A DNA stretch of 33,826 nucleotides from Deltaproteobacteria bacterium (GCA_031264185.1 JAISEL010000063.1:1-33826); one strand, 5' to 3'. Shown: positions 1 through 8,127, numbered from the stretch's first letter. A program made the numbers and translations. The notes: generated by a model not told the origin, from the letters alone.

Positions 1-308
1 TCTTTAGTATACTCAAAAATTATGCAATTTCTATAGTCTGTTTGTAATATGGCTAAAGAATTATTATACCGTGATCATCTATAAATAATAAGGAATATTT
101 GATCTATCATAATTATCCGCCGGGTTAATAACTTTAGCCACCCCCATTGCGGGCATGACGACTAATTTCCCTATTCAAGACGGGACGGTCAGTTTGAAGT
201 GAATTTGAACTGAGTGCACTGTTAAAAAAAGCAGGCCAAAACGGCTTGCCTTTAAAGGCAGGTTTGGAGAGGGAAGCCGGCTAAAATCAGGCTGCTGCCG
301 GCAACTGA

Positions 309-355
309 GGTTTTTCCGGAACTTGCTCCGGTAAGGGGCATTGTCCGGAAAAACC
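309..355. repeat. Perfect 12-bp inverted repeat
   Basis: The left arm GGTTTTTCCGGA (309-320) is the exact reverse complement of the right arm TCCGGAAAAACC (344-355), with a 23-base loop. A T-run within 'TTTCGGTTTTTAG' follows. It could be a terminator of a transcript entering from the left edge, or a small structured RNA. No gene abuts it, so its role is unknown. Confidence 0.55.
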
Positions 356-450
356 TTTCGGTTTTTAGTAAGGAATGTTTGCCCTTAAAGAATGAGATGA
401 TATTAATTGAATAAAATTACATATTTTTAAAATAGAAAAAGGGTGTCAAT

Positions 451-1078
451 CAGGTTTTTAAGCGTTTACTGGCAGCATTCAGCCGGAGGGGGTCAAATCT
501 CTAAAACCCGGCATCTGTTCCAATTAAACGGGCTGATTTTTCAGCGTTTTTTGATCGCCCGGAGAGACCTGTGCCTTTTGGATTTAAATTGACTGAAGCG
601 GCCGAATTTTTTTGCTAAATCACAACTGAACATCCGGAATTCTTCCGTTTTCGGTTTTCCGGCAGGCCAGAGTAAACGGGCAGGGTATTCTTTTTTACAA
701 TTAGGTTTAAGCTTTGAGTCTGACTGCTGATGGTCAGCGTCTGGTTCTGGGGCCTGTTCCATTTTGGGGCAGCCGGAACAGGTTTTCTCGTCAGGAGTGT
801 CAAAAATACTCTCAAAAAGTTCAGCCTCCTTGAACGGCTCAATTCACTGGCCGGGCGGACTGTTTTGGCCTCCTGTTTTCAGTTCATTGCCGTGAGATCG
901 TCGGTTTTTTCTTCAGACTTGAAAGAGCGTTTGCAGTCTGGCACAGGATAGATGGGACAGGCTGTAAGGCAGCGGCTTTTCAGGAGCTTATGCTGGGCGA
1001 AGACTGTCCGCAGAAAAGGCCGTCATATTGCGGGCCGTCTGCCGGAGCAGGAGGTTAATGACTTTATATTTTTGAGGC
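451..1078. repeat. Degenerate repeat copy A (pairs with 24425-25068)
   Basis: This stretch aligns by eye, in the same orientation and in order, with 24425-25068. Shared blocks include CAGGTTTTTAAG/CAAGTTTTTAAA at the left end, TGATTTTTCAGCGTTTT/TGATTTTTCGGCGTTTT, GACTGCTGA, the block GCCGGAACAGGTTTTCTC (with a 3-base insertion just before it in copy B), and GCGAAGACTG near the right end. I judge identity at very roughly 65-75% in the best parts, with many small indels. Neither copy keeps an open frame. The minus strand of both copies gives a short peptide resemblance around EKTCSG, so the ancestor may have been coding, perhaps a transposase or other mobile gene, but I cannot name the family. 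Confidence 0.7.
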
Positions 1079-1442
1079 TTGAACGCCTGTTCTTTAATTA
1101 TATATAATTTAGTCTAATTTAGATTTTATTAAATTAAATTTACCAAAAAGGCTTACCATTGTCCTTTGGTCCGACTGCTGGATGAGGCTAAAACAGGATT
1201 TATGTTTTTCAAATTTTTCCGCATGTGGTATTATGCCTAAATTATATATTGGGAAATAATTTGGGGCTATTTTTTTGTTTTCAGATGTCCAAGACCCAGT
1301 GTTTTCCTGAAATAAAATTCGCTTGGTAAGTGCCTGAAATTGCTAGTCATTAACGACTCTGGACTGTGATTTTTTTTACAGCAGGCCTCCATGGATCTTT
1401 GGTCTATCCTCCGGTCTGTTAGTTAAGTTCGTGATTTAAACT

Positions 1443-1471
1443 TTGACAATTGATCTATATAAGTATATATT
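1443..1471 (+). promoter_or_regulatory. Sigma70-type promoter upstream of the DUF2726 gene
   Basis: A consensus -35 TTGACA (1443-1448) is followed after a 17-base spacer by -10 TATATT (1466-1471). The predicted transcript would start near 1478 and give a ~145-base leader before the ATG at 1624. The call is made by motif only. Confidence 0.55.
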
Positions 1472-1623
1472 TTGTCAGTTATGTCAGAATAAATATTTAA
1501 GTTAAAGTCAATAAGGCCAGGACAGCCAGACGGTCTATTGTTTTAAGCTCCTTTAGCCTGGGCCTTGATCTACTTGTACATGTTCAATGTCGATGGCCGA
1601 TCGAATCATCTTTAAGGTGTGCC

Positions 1624-3135
1624 ATGGATAGTTTTTTTGATTTTATAGGCGGATTGTTCAGCGGAGAAAACTGGCCTTTGGTTGCAGGAGCAGTTTTTTT
1701 ACTGGGCCTTATTCTGGCTCTGGCTATCAAAAAGCGCAAAGCCTCGCCCGAAGATCGTTCCAAAGCCGGGGCCAAACCGCCAAAACCGGCCAGGCAGCCG
1801 AAGCTGACCAAAGAACCGGCTCCGCCTAAAGCCAAAAAAAACGGCGGACTTTTCAGCCGGTCTAAAAGTACGAAAGGTCAGGCAGAGCCGCTGCCGGGAC
1901 CGCCTCAGGTTCCGGACATCAAGCTGCCGCCCGTCGTTCAGCCGCTCATGGGGTCTGATATGGTGACTCTGCCGGCCTCTGTCGTTCAGGGAGGGGAGGC
2001 CGCCGGATTCAGGGCCGTTCAGCTGCGCTCGGTCCAGGGGTCAGGCTCGGAAGATACCCAGTCATTGGTTCAGGCTCAGATGGATTTCGTTCCGGCGGTC
2101 AATGCCATTCCGGAATTGGTACCTCAAATGCCTTTTCAGTCAATAGATCAGTTTCAGTCAATAGATCAGGTTGTTACGCCTCCGGTGCCGCCCATGCCTC
2201 CGGTCCTGCCTCCGGATGTGGTCCTGCAGCCTGCTCCGCCGGACGGAGCGTTTCAGGCGGGCGTTCAGTCTTTGGCCAGGCCGGTTGTCCAGCCGGTGGT
2301 TCAGCCTCTTGTTCAACCTCCTGCTGTTCAGCAGGTTGAAGAGATAATTCAGCCGGCTGTCCAGGAAGTTCAGAAGTTAGCTCAGCAGGCTCCGCCTGCG
2401 GTCCAGGCAGCAGCCGAGCCTGTGGTTCAGCCTATGGTTCAGCCTGTGGTTCTGCCAGCTGTTCAGCCTCAGGCGGCGGTTCCGCCTACTGTCAGTGTCC
2501 AGCCGGTAGCCGTAACCCCGGTCCAGGAAATAGCAGTCATGCCGGTTAAGTCCGCTGTTCCGGTCGTTGAGGTCCAGCCTGTCCACGATGTCTCAGCTGA
2601 TTTAGAAGACCTGACTCCGCCGCCGCCGCCTAAACCGGCCAGGCTGACCCGTCCGGATCAGACTCAGTTGAGTACGCCCATCCAGATCGATCAGACTCAG
2701 ATGCCCAAGTCGGCCAGACCTCAGTCTGACAAAAAGGCCGTCACCATTCAGGACCTTGATGTTACATACGAAGTTACGCCTTTTATGAGTCCTTTGGAGA
2801 TTGTGTACTATAAGCTTTTGAGGGCCGCTTTGAACCAGTATCTTATCTTCCCCAACGTTATCTGCCGGTCGGTGGTCAGGGCCAACTCCGCCCAGCCAGA
2901 GCATCAGAAGATTGCCGAAAATGTCTTAAACGGCACCAGCTTAAGTTTTATTGTCTGCGACGTTAAACTTAATATCAAAGCCGTGGTGGAAGTCATTGAC
3001 GAAAGCCACACTCCCACCAATAAAGACAAAGCCCGCAACTTTATTTTAAAGAAAGCCGGGTTTTTGCTTTTAAGATTTTACAGCGGCGATAAACCGCCGG
3101 ACACGGAGACTATAAGGCGGAACATTTTAGGCTAG
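1624..3135 (+). CDS. Membrane-anchored DUF2726-domain protein with VQP repeats
   Basis: The 503-residue protein starts at ATG 1624, with AAGGTG five bases upstream. An N-terminal hydrophobic segment (about residues 18-34) is followed by a basic, lysine-rich stretch, which suggests a single membrane anchor with the rest in the cytoplasm. Residues ~60-375 are low complexity, rich in P, V and Q, with many degenerate VQP units and a tandem FQSIDQ pair. The last ~115 residues form a folded domain that I recognise as DUF2726. It has a conserved start (SPLEIVYYKLLRAAL), the central FIVCDVKLNIKAVVEVIDESH block, and a KAGFLLLRF strand. DUF2726 has a restriction-endonuclease-like fold, with acidic residues and H/K in the VxVIDxSHxxxxKDKAR region as candidate active-site residues. 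The biological role is unknown. The gene stands alone. Confidence 0.8.
   Translation: MDSFFDFIGGLFSGENWPLVAGAVFLLGLILALAIKKRKASPEDRSKAGAKPPKPARQPKLTKEPAPPKAKKNGGLFSRSKSTKGQAEPLPGPPQVPDIKLPPVVQPLMGSDMVTLPASVVQGGEAAGFRAVQLRSVQGSGSEDTQSLVQAQMDFVPAVNAIPELVPQMPFQSIDQFQSIDQVVTPPVPPMPPVLPPDVVLQPAPPDGAFQAGVQSLARPVVQPVVQPLVQPPAVQQVEEIIQPAVQEVQKLAQQAPPAVQAAAEPVVQPMVQPVVLPAVQPQAAVPPTVSVQPVAVTPVQEIAVMPVKSAVPVVEVQPVHDVSADLEDLTPPPPPKPARLTRPDQTQLSTPIQIDQTQMPKSARPQSDKKAVTIQDLDVTYEVTPFMSPLEIVYYKLLRAALNQYLIFPNVICRSVVRANSAQPEHQKIAENVLNGTSLSFIVCDVKLNIKAVVEVIDESHTPTNKDKARNFILKKAGFLLLRFYSGDKPPDTETIRRNILG
2134..2169 (+). repeat. Exact 18-bp tandem duplication inside the DUF2726 gene
   Basis: The unit TTTCAGTCAATAGATCAG occurs twice without interruption (2134-2151 and 2152-2169) and encodes FQSIDQ twice. 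The two copies are identical, which points to a recent slippage or duplication. It lies at the edge of the proline/valine-rich repeat region. Confidence 0.9.
2275..2520 (+). repeat. Degenerate VQP-coding repeats
   Basis: The DNA carries many short, imperfect units of the form GTTCAGCCT or GTCCAGCCG, encoding V-Q-P/A steps such as VVQPVVQPLVQPP and VVQPMVQPVVLPAVQP. Copies differ at third positions, so most are old, but the arrangement favours copy-number change between relatives. Confidence 0.75.
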
Positions 3136-3154
3136 GGCCTTCGGCTCTAGGCCC

Positions 3155-3189
3155 CAGGCCTTTAATCCTGTTTTTTAGTAAAAGGCCTG
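3155..3189 (+). terminator. Possible terminator hairpin after the DUF2726 gene
   Basis: The left arm CAGGCCTTT (3155-3163) pairs with the right arm AAAGGCCTG (3181-3189) around a 17-base loop that itself contains TTTTTT. A second hairpin-prone block (GGGCCTTCGGCTCTAGGCCC) lies directly before it. There is no T-run after the right arm, so classic intrinsic termination on the plus strand is uncertain. Confidence 0.35.
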
Positions 3190-3348
3190 AATCAAAAAAG
3201 CTTTTAGTTTAGAAAAAACTTCCTGAAGCCGAAATAAAACGGCCGAGGGAAGTTTTTCTAAGTTGCGGTCCGGCTGCAGGGCCTGTAATTCGGCCAGAAA
3301 AGGGCCAAACACGTCCCCAAACCCCTCAAAACCGTTTTTCTTATTCAA
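3175..3348 (-). pseudogene. Possible small or decayed ORF, unknown product
   Basis: A 57-codon minus-strand frame begins at a TTG (3348) and ends at TAA (3175-3177). Its translation looks protein-like: FGPFLAELQALQPDRNLEKL, then an amphipathic stretch ending KAFLIQAFY. Just upstream, another frame gives SQVFVEHLGLNKF before a stop, as if one longer gene had been frameshifted near 3360. No ribosome binding site is evident and no family is recognised. The imperfect inverted repeat at 3210-3260 overlaps it, so this may be chance. Confidence 0.25.
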
Positions 3349-3465
3349 GTCATATAAATTTATTTAGGCCCAAATGTTCAACAAAAACCTGGGATTCGCC
3401 TATTCCTGTCCCAGAGATGAGACTTTAATGCGGGCTGGGACCTGGCTGTTTTGGTTTTGTCCCGG

Positions 3466-3494
3466 TTGACAATCTGGAAATTTATTAGTACAAT
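3466..3494 (+). promoter_or_regulatory. Near-consensus sigma70 promoter with long downstream leader
   Basis: TTGACA (3466-3471), a 17-base spacer and TACAAT (3489-3494) make one of the best promoter matches in the window. The predicted start of transcription is near 3501, about 400 bases before the ATG of the outer-membrane-type gene at 3901. The long leader could be regulatory, or the promoter could drive a separate small RNA. Confidence 0.6.
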
Positions 3495-3900
3495 TTATTA
3501 TACAAAAAAAATTTAATACACTAACTTTTTTCAAATCCAATGGCGGGCATCTAAGGAGAAAAAGTCTTCTTTTGGGCAATTAGACGTCTAGCTGCTTGCT
3601 TTTCAGGATTTATTTGCTTTCAGTGCAGTTTATCGGGGTTTCATAGCTTGTTTGGACCGGAGACCAAAAGCTGAACTATCGAAATTTAGGGTAATGACAG
3701 TCTGGCCGGTTTAGGTTTGGTCACTTAATCCGCAATTAGTTTGACTTATGGCATCTGAAAAGTTGCCGCCGGACCTGTCAGCCTTGGGGAGAGAGGCGCA
3801 GGTTTTTTAAAAACAGAACTGGGCGTTTTTTTAGAGCCGCCGAGCTGGCTTCAGGTTTAAGTTAAGGCGGCCTTTTTAACTGTTATTTAGGTTGGATAAT

Positions 3901-4803
3901 ATGAAAAAAATAATTCTGACAGCAATACTCATGTTGCTGGCCTTTACTTTGACTAAGGCCCGACCGGCTGCGGCCGGAGCTCACTTTACCTCCGGCGGCA
4001 GCGGCTACATGCTGGCCTCCATGCCGCCGCCCGGACTTTATTACCTGATGTACAACGTCTGGTTCCAGTCGGACGATTACTATGACAATGACGGCCGCAA
4101 AATGCGCGGCGCTGATTTCAAGACCAGAGTCTTTTCCCAGACCCACCGTTTCGTTTATTCCACTCCGGTCCAGATTCTGGGCGGCAACCTGATGTTCGAT
4201 TTACTCATTCCCGTCAGTTACAGCCATTACGGCGACGGTCTGGTCGGCGGCCTGGATAACCGCAAATTCGGCCTCAATGACATCAGCTCCCACACCACCA
4301 TAGCCTGGCACGGTAATCGGTATGACGCTCTGGCTTCTATGTGCATCTTCTTTCCCATCGGAGAATACCACAAAAACGAGCCGACCAGTCCGGGTAAGGG
4401 ATACTGGGGTCTTCAGCCGACGGCCGGTCTGACTTTGTATTTTGACGAGGCCAAGACCTGGACATGGTCAACTGTTTTGCGCTACGAGATAAGCTACCGC
4501 CAGAGAGGCACCGACGTAACCGAAGGAAATTTCTTCCACATGGAAAGCGCTCTCGGCAAACAGTTGGGCAATATGTCCCTGGCCGTGTCGACCGCCGGTT
4601 CCTGGCAGACGACAGATGCCAAGGGCAAAGGTCCGGTGGTCAATCCCTGGAGAAGTGAAAGATTCGCTTTAGGTCCGGATGTGGGCGTCAATCTTCCCGG
4701 AACATGGGGTAACTTAAATCTCCGCTGCCTTTTTGATGTCACGGCCCGCTACAACCCCAAGGGCGTCATGACCGTCCTGACCTGGACTAAAGTCATCTTC
4801 TAG
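3901..4803 (+). CDS. Outer-membrane beta-barrel-like protein (Phenol_MetA_deg-like)
   Basis: I place the start at ATG 3901, preceded by TAGG with a 9-base spacing. An in-frame TTG at 3892 lies on top of that site and is less likely. The product is 300 residues with a clear Sec signal peptide (MKKIILTAILMLLAFTLTKA...AAAG). The mature chain alternates polar and aromatic residues in beta-strand fashion, with motifs such as NLMFDLLIPVSY, FGLNDIS, FFPIGEY, GLTLYFDEAKTWTWSTVLRYE and LGPDVGVNL. This pattern fits the MetA-pathway 'phenol degradation' family of outer-membrane proteins, which are presumed barrels linked to uptake of hydrophobic compounds. No substrate can be inferred. It stands alone between terminators. 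Confidence 0.7.
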   Translation: MKKIILTAILMLLAFTLTKARPAAAGAHFTSGGSGYMLASMPPPGLYYLMYNVWFQSDDYYDNDGRKMRGADFKTRVFSQTHRFVYSTPVQILGGNLMFDLLIPVSYSHYGDGLVGGLDNRKFGLNDISSHTTIAWHGNRYDALASMCIFFPIGEYHKNEPTSPGKGYWGLQPTAGLTLYFDEAKTWTWSTVLRYEISYRQRGTDVTEGNFFHMESALGKQLGNMSLAVSTAGSWQTTDAKGKGPVVNPWRSERFALGPDVGVNLPGTWGNLNLRCLFDVTARYNPKGVMTVLTWTKVIF

Positions 4804-4837
4804 TTTTTTTCTCGGCCTTGCTTGGGCCTGCTTTAAA

Positions 4838-4869
4838 ACATCGCCTTCATCCGGGCGGTGTTTTTTTTT
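4838..4869 (+). terminator. Rho-independent terminator of the beta-barrel gene
   Basis: The stem ACATCGCC (4838-4845) pairs with GGCGGTGT (4854-4861), with one G-T pair and an 8-base loop, and runs directly into a T9 tract (4861-4869). It begins 35 bases after the stop codon. Confidence 0.85.
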
Positions 4870-5157
4870 GAGCTTAAATCCGGACAAAAGCCTGAAATTA
4901 TAGGTAAATTAAGAGAAAGTTACTTCCGTTAAGCTATGTTTTTTAAAGCAATGCTTAAGATCAGCGCAACTTACTCATATAAAAAAATGACAGGCTGGAG
5001 TATAATGGAAGAAATCTAAGTTCTGGTTAAATTCCGAGCCGGTTCCAGGGTAAGTTCCGGCAGCCGAGTATTTTTGTCTTAAAACGGCCGCTGGGATATT
5101 TTGTCTTTCTAATCAAAACATTACCGGATCAACCGGTTAATTTATGCGTGAGGCTCC

Positions 5158-6480
5158 ATGTTTTTTCGTGTCCCAAAGAGTTCCGAACCGCCTTCTGAGG
5201 CCGGAAAAGAAGTCCGGCCGTCTTTCGGAACTGCCTGGCTCTTAGTTTTCTGGCTGATCCTGGGATTCGGTTTAGGCCCGTCCCCGAGCGGTTTTGCCCA
5301 GACAGAGCAGGAAAGTTCGCCCGTCTCCGATTCCGGGCAGAAGATATTTTTCATTCCCGCTGAGTCCGGGCCCAAAGCAAAAATTACCCTGCCCGCCCGG
5401 CCCCGTCAGTTAGCCGGCCGAAAATGCTCCGTCCGCCTCATGGCGGTGGGCGACATATTAATGCACACTTCTTTAAGGCAGGCGGCGGCCGTTAAGGAGG
5501 GCGGTTTTGATTTCAGTTCTTATTTCCGGGATGTGGCCGCTCTCTTTGCCAGGGCCGACCTGGTTATCGGTAATTTAGAGACCCCTTTAGCCGGAGCCGG
5601 GCGGGGTTACGGCGGCTACCCCCAGTTTAATGTGCCTGAGGAATTGGCTGCCAATCTTAAATCCGTTGGTTTTACCACCGTTACGCTGACCAATAATCAC
5701 GCCTTGGACAGAGGCTGGGAAGGCTTGGCGGCCACAATTGAAAATGTCCGCGCCGCCGGTCTTGATTATGTCGGCGCTTATACAGGACCCGACGATAAGG
5801 CCGGTCGTCTGGTCAGGGTCTATAATGGCGTAAAAATAGGCTTTTTGGCCTATTCCTACGGCTTTAACGGCCCCAAAGGCCCGCCAAAAGAAGAGGACTG
5901 GCGTCTGGGCTTTATTGATAATGACGTGGTAATGGAAGATATGGCTGCGGCCAGAATCCAGGGGGCCGATTTTGTCATTGTCAGTCTCCATTTCGGCAAT
6001 GAATACCAGCGGCTGCCAAGTCCCCGGCAAAAGAAGCTGGTTGAAAAGATCTTACAGGGCGATCCGGAAAAAGATCTGAAGGGGGCCGATCTGGTCTTAG
6101 GTCACCATCCCCACGTGGTCCAGCCGTATATTTTGAAACAAAGCCCGGACCAAAGCCAGCTGGCTGTCTACAGCCTGGGTAATTTTATCAGCAATCAGAT
6201 GCGGTCGTACACCAACTTGGGAGTGATACTGGAGTGCCAGTTAAATGTCGGGCCTGACGGCCGGCAGAGCATTACCGATATCCGGCTGAGGCCGACCCTC
6301 TGCTACACCCGAATCTTTGAGGGCCGCCGGATATTCAGGGTTATACCCCTGGATGCGGCCACGGAAAAACCAGAGGACTTCAGTTTTTTAGATAAGGAGA
6401 GTCTTAAGAAAATAAGCAGGCAGAAAGAGGAAATGGATAAGCATCTGGCGGCTTTGCTTGAGATGCCGGAGGCCAGATGA
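5158..6480 (+). CDS. CapA-family (PGA_cap) metallophosphatase-like protein
   Basis: The 440-residue protein belongs to the CapA/PGA_cap family, related to calcineurin-like phosphatases and named after poly-gamma-glutamate capsule synthesis. A signal or anchor segment (about residues 25-47, LLVFWLILGFGLG) ends near FAQ, so the domain is probably periplasmic. Family motifs appear in order: AVGDILMH (~95), VIGNLETPL (~138), TNNHALDRG (~178), SLHFGNEY (~275) and GHHPHVVQPY (~318). They supply the Asp, Asn and His metal-ligand set. Near the C-terminus is VYSLGNFISN. The start at 5158 has AGG four bases upstream. No other capsule genes (CapB, CapC) are nearby, so a capsule role is not supported. 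A stand-alone periplasmic hydrolase is equally possible. Its end lies 30 bp from the end of the convergent Hsp70 cluster. Confidence 0.85.
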   Translation: MFFRVPKSSEPPSEAGKEVRPSFGTAWLLVFWLILGFGLGPSPSGFAQTEQESSPVSDSGQKIFFIPAESGPKAKITLPARPRQLAGRKCSVRLMAVGDILMHTSLRQAAAVKEGGFDFSSYFRDVAALFARADLVIGNLETPLAGAGRGYGGYPQFNVPEELAANLKSVGFTTVTLTNNHALDRGWEGLAATIENVRAAGLDYVGAYTGPDDKAGRLVRVYNGVKIGFLAYSYGFNGPKGPPKEEDWRLGFIDNDVVMEDMAAARIQGADFVIVSLHFGNEYQRLPSPRQKKLVEKILQGDPEKDLKGADLVLGHHPHVVQPYILKQSPDQSQLAVYSLGNFISNQMRSYTNLGVILECQLNVGPDGRQSITDIRLRPTLCYTRIFEGRRIFRVIPLDAATEKPEDFSFLDKESLKKISRQKEEMDKHLAALLEMPEAR

Positions 6481-6510
6481 TTTCCTGGTATTATGCCAAT
6501 TTCATATAAT

Positions 6511-8079
6511 TTAAGATCTGGTCAAAAATGCAGCAAAGTTGCCTTGTTCCGTCCCGCAGTCGGACAGTTCTGCGCTCCGGGCCGGTTTTAAAAAGGCCAG
6601 GAAAAATATGACCAGAGCCAGAAGAATTAAGAAAATGACAATATACTTAAGAGATTTCCTGGGTTGGCCGTTTTGGGGGGAAGAGCCGCTTAAACTTCGG
6701 CTGATACTGGTCAGATCGGAAGAAAAAAGCGAGGCATAGGGCTCGGCGTGTTCAAATATCCGGCCCAAAGAGGCCAGCAGGCTGGAGGCGTATTTGGTCA
6801 GCCCGTAGCGGTTATAGAGGCTTAAAGCCAGATTCCGGACAAGCAGGGCCACTTTCTGGACTGCGGGATTAAGCTTATCGGCTGTGGTGACGGCTTTAAG
6901 GAGTCCGCCCAATTCGTCAATATGAGGCCCTATTTCGGCAACGGGCATTTTCTTGTCCAGTTTGGAGGATATTTCCCTGGTCTTAAAAAGAACCACTGAA
7001 AGGAGCTGATTTAAGTAATCAGACATCTCCCTGGCCTGCTCGGTTATTTCCCGGACTTCCTTTTCCTGGGCCAGCCGGTCCAATAAGAGCTTGTCTTTTT
7101 CGGCCTGTTCGGCCACATCGACCACTTCGGCAAAAACTTCCCGCATCAGATCGGTTAAATCCTGGGCCAGAGCCAGAAAACCCCGGGTGTTGTAAGCTGA
7201 AAAAGCCAGTTCCCGGATTTTCAGGGCCACAGTCTGGCTTTGGTGGTGGTTCGCGCCCAGGCTTTTGGTCAGGAGCTGGAACGGCTGGGCCAGGCGGTCC
7301 CAGTCTTTAAGGGAACTGCTCAGGCCCTCTAAGTTAATGTCTGTTTTTCCCGGGGCATTGTCCCGGAAGTCATCAGGCGGAGGAAAGTCAATTCTGGAGT
7401 GGAGACGCAATACTTCGTCAAAAACGGTCTGAGCCTTAAGATGCAAAGTGTTTTTAACTTCCTGTTCGTAACTTTCCAGGAGCGCGGTCAGGAGAGACGG
7501 CGGGGGCTGGGTTCCGGACTGAGTGGACTTTTTGGTCAGAAGGGTAAGAAACTCCAGTTTCTGGGCCGGTTTCAACTTGGCCAGCTGATTTCGGACAGCT
7601 GCCAGAAAATAGTCCCGCCGTTCGTTAAGGTTGTCTTGGATCTGAGACAAGACGACCTGAGGCCAGCCGGATTTTTCCCTGGTCTCGTTAATGGTTTTAA
7701 GAAGCTCATCCGGCTTTATCTCGTTACAGGAACGGAATAAAATCAGGCAGTAGTCCGGAAGCCTCTCTTTGGCCTGAGCCAGAACCGAAGCCAGCAGATT
7801 GGCCCTGGCTAAAGGTGACAGTTCATCGTTAACCAGACAGGAATCCGGATCAGTCTTCAGTAAGCCAATAATATGATTCTGCTTTTCCGGGGCCAGTCCG
7901 GGCAGCCAGCTTATTTCTGCCGCCAGTCTCTGGCCGGAATTGAAGAGGTCCTGCCTGATCTGATCTAAGACCAGGTAGTTAATGGATCTGGCCATTTCTT
8001 CGATCTGCTCAAAAAGCTTGGCCGAGTCGTCATAAGGGCTTGAATTCAATAGATAAAAAGGATTTTTATATAATTCCAT
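6511..8079 (-). CDS. J-domain-like (HPD-less), tail-anchored partner of Hsp70/AAA cluster
   Basis: The protein has 522 residues. The N-terminal ~70 residues (NPFYLLNSSPYDDSAKLFE, then RLAAEISWLPG) have the NPF-L-x-P-x-DD layout seen in J-like domains found beside unusual Hsp70s. No HPD tripeptide, which DnaJ proteins need to stimulate Hsp70, is visible. The middle (about 100-460) is helical and coiled-coil-like, rich in L, E, K and Q. Near residues 479-497 is one strong membrane segment (YIVIFLILLALVIFFLAFL) followed by a ~25-residue tail, which suggests a tail-anchored protein with most of its mass in the cytoplasm. It is the last gene of the hsp70-AAA-this cluster, 48 bases after the AAA gene. 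The start ATG 8079 lacks a strong ribosome binding site. The J-like label is inference from pattern; the rest is unassigned. Confidence 0.6.
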   Translation of the reverse strand: MELYKNPFYLLNSSPYDDSAKLFEQIEEMARSINYLVLDQIRQDLFNSGQRLAAEISWLPGLAPEKQNHIIGLLKTDPDSCLVNDELSPLARANLLASVLAQAKERLPDYCLILFRSCNEIKPDELLKTINETREKSGWPQVVLSQIQDNLNERRDYFLAAVRNQLAKLKPAQKLEFLTLLTKKSTQSGTQPPPSLLTALLESYEQEVKNTLHLKAQTVFDEVLRLHSRIDFPPPDDFRDNAPGKTDINLEGLSSSLKDWDRLAQPFQLLTKSLGANHHQSQTVALKIRELAFSAYNTRGFLALAQDLTDLMREVFAEVVDVAEQAEKDKLLLDRLAQEKEVREITEQAREMSDYLNQLLSVVLFKTREISSKLDKKMPVAEIGPHIDELGGLLKAVTTADKLNPAVQKVALLVRNLALSLYNRYGLTKYASSLLASLGRIFEHAEPYASLFSSDLTSISRSLSGSSPQNGQPRKSLKYIVIFLILLALVIFFLAFLKPARSAELSDCGTEQGNFAAFLTRS

Positions 8080-8127
8080 GGTACTGTAAGTTTAACCGCT
8101 GGCCATAGAGAAGTCAATAATTTGTCC

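Larger units (their letters stand above)
1..1623. other. Gene-free region with decayed repeat
   Basis: No reading frame here has both a plausible start with ribosome binding site and protein-like content. The stretch holds an inverted repeat near 309-355, one copy (A) of a degenerate repeat at about 451-1078, AT-rich DNA around 1080-1150, and a promoter-like site at 1443-1471 just ahead of the first gene. Short open frames at 541-762, 615-842 (minus) and 730-951 (plus) lie inside the degenerate repeat. They have no conserved starts, so I treat them as chance frames in a dead element. Confidence 0.6.
3136..3900. other. 765-bp intergenic region with hairpins and a strong promoter
   Basis: Besides the hairpin just after the stop codon, a long imperfect inverted repeat spans 3210-3260 (about 13 paired bases plus an inner GCCG/CGGC). 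A consensus promoter sits at 3466-3494, more than 400 bases before the next start codon. On the minus strand 3175-3348 reads like a protein fragment and is listed separately. Nothing convincing as a gene was seen in 3500-3900. Confidence 0.5.

Noticed and set aside
451-1078. IS66-type transposase remnant
   Set aside because: A faint acidic 'ELFESIF' stretch and the EKTCSG piece tempted this reading, but no DDE motif or zinc-finger order can be made out, so the family is left unnamed.
2275-2520. CRISPR-like array from the repeated units
   Set aside because: The units are short, in-frame VQP codon repeats inside a gene, with no spacers of even length.
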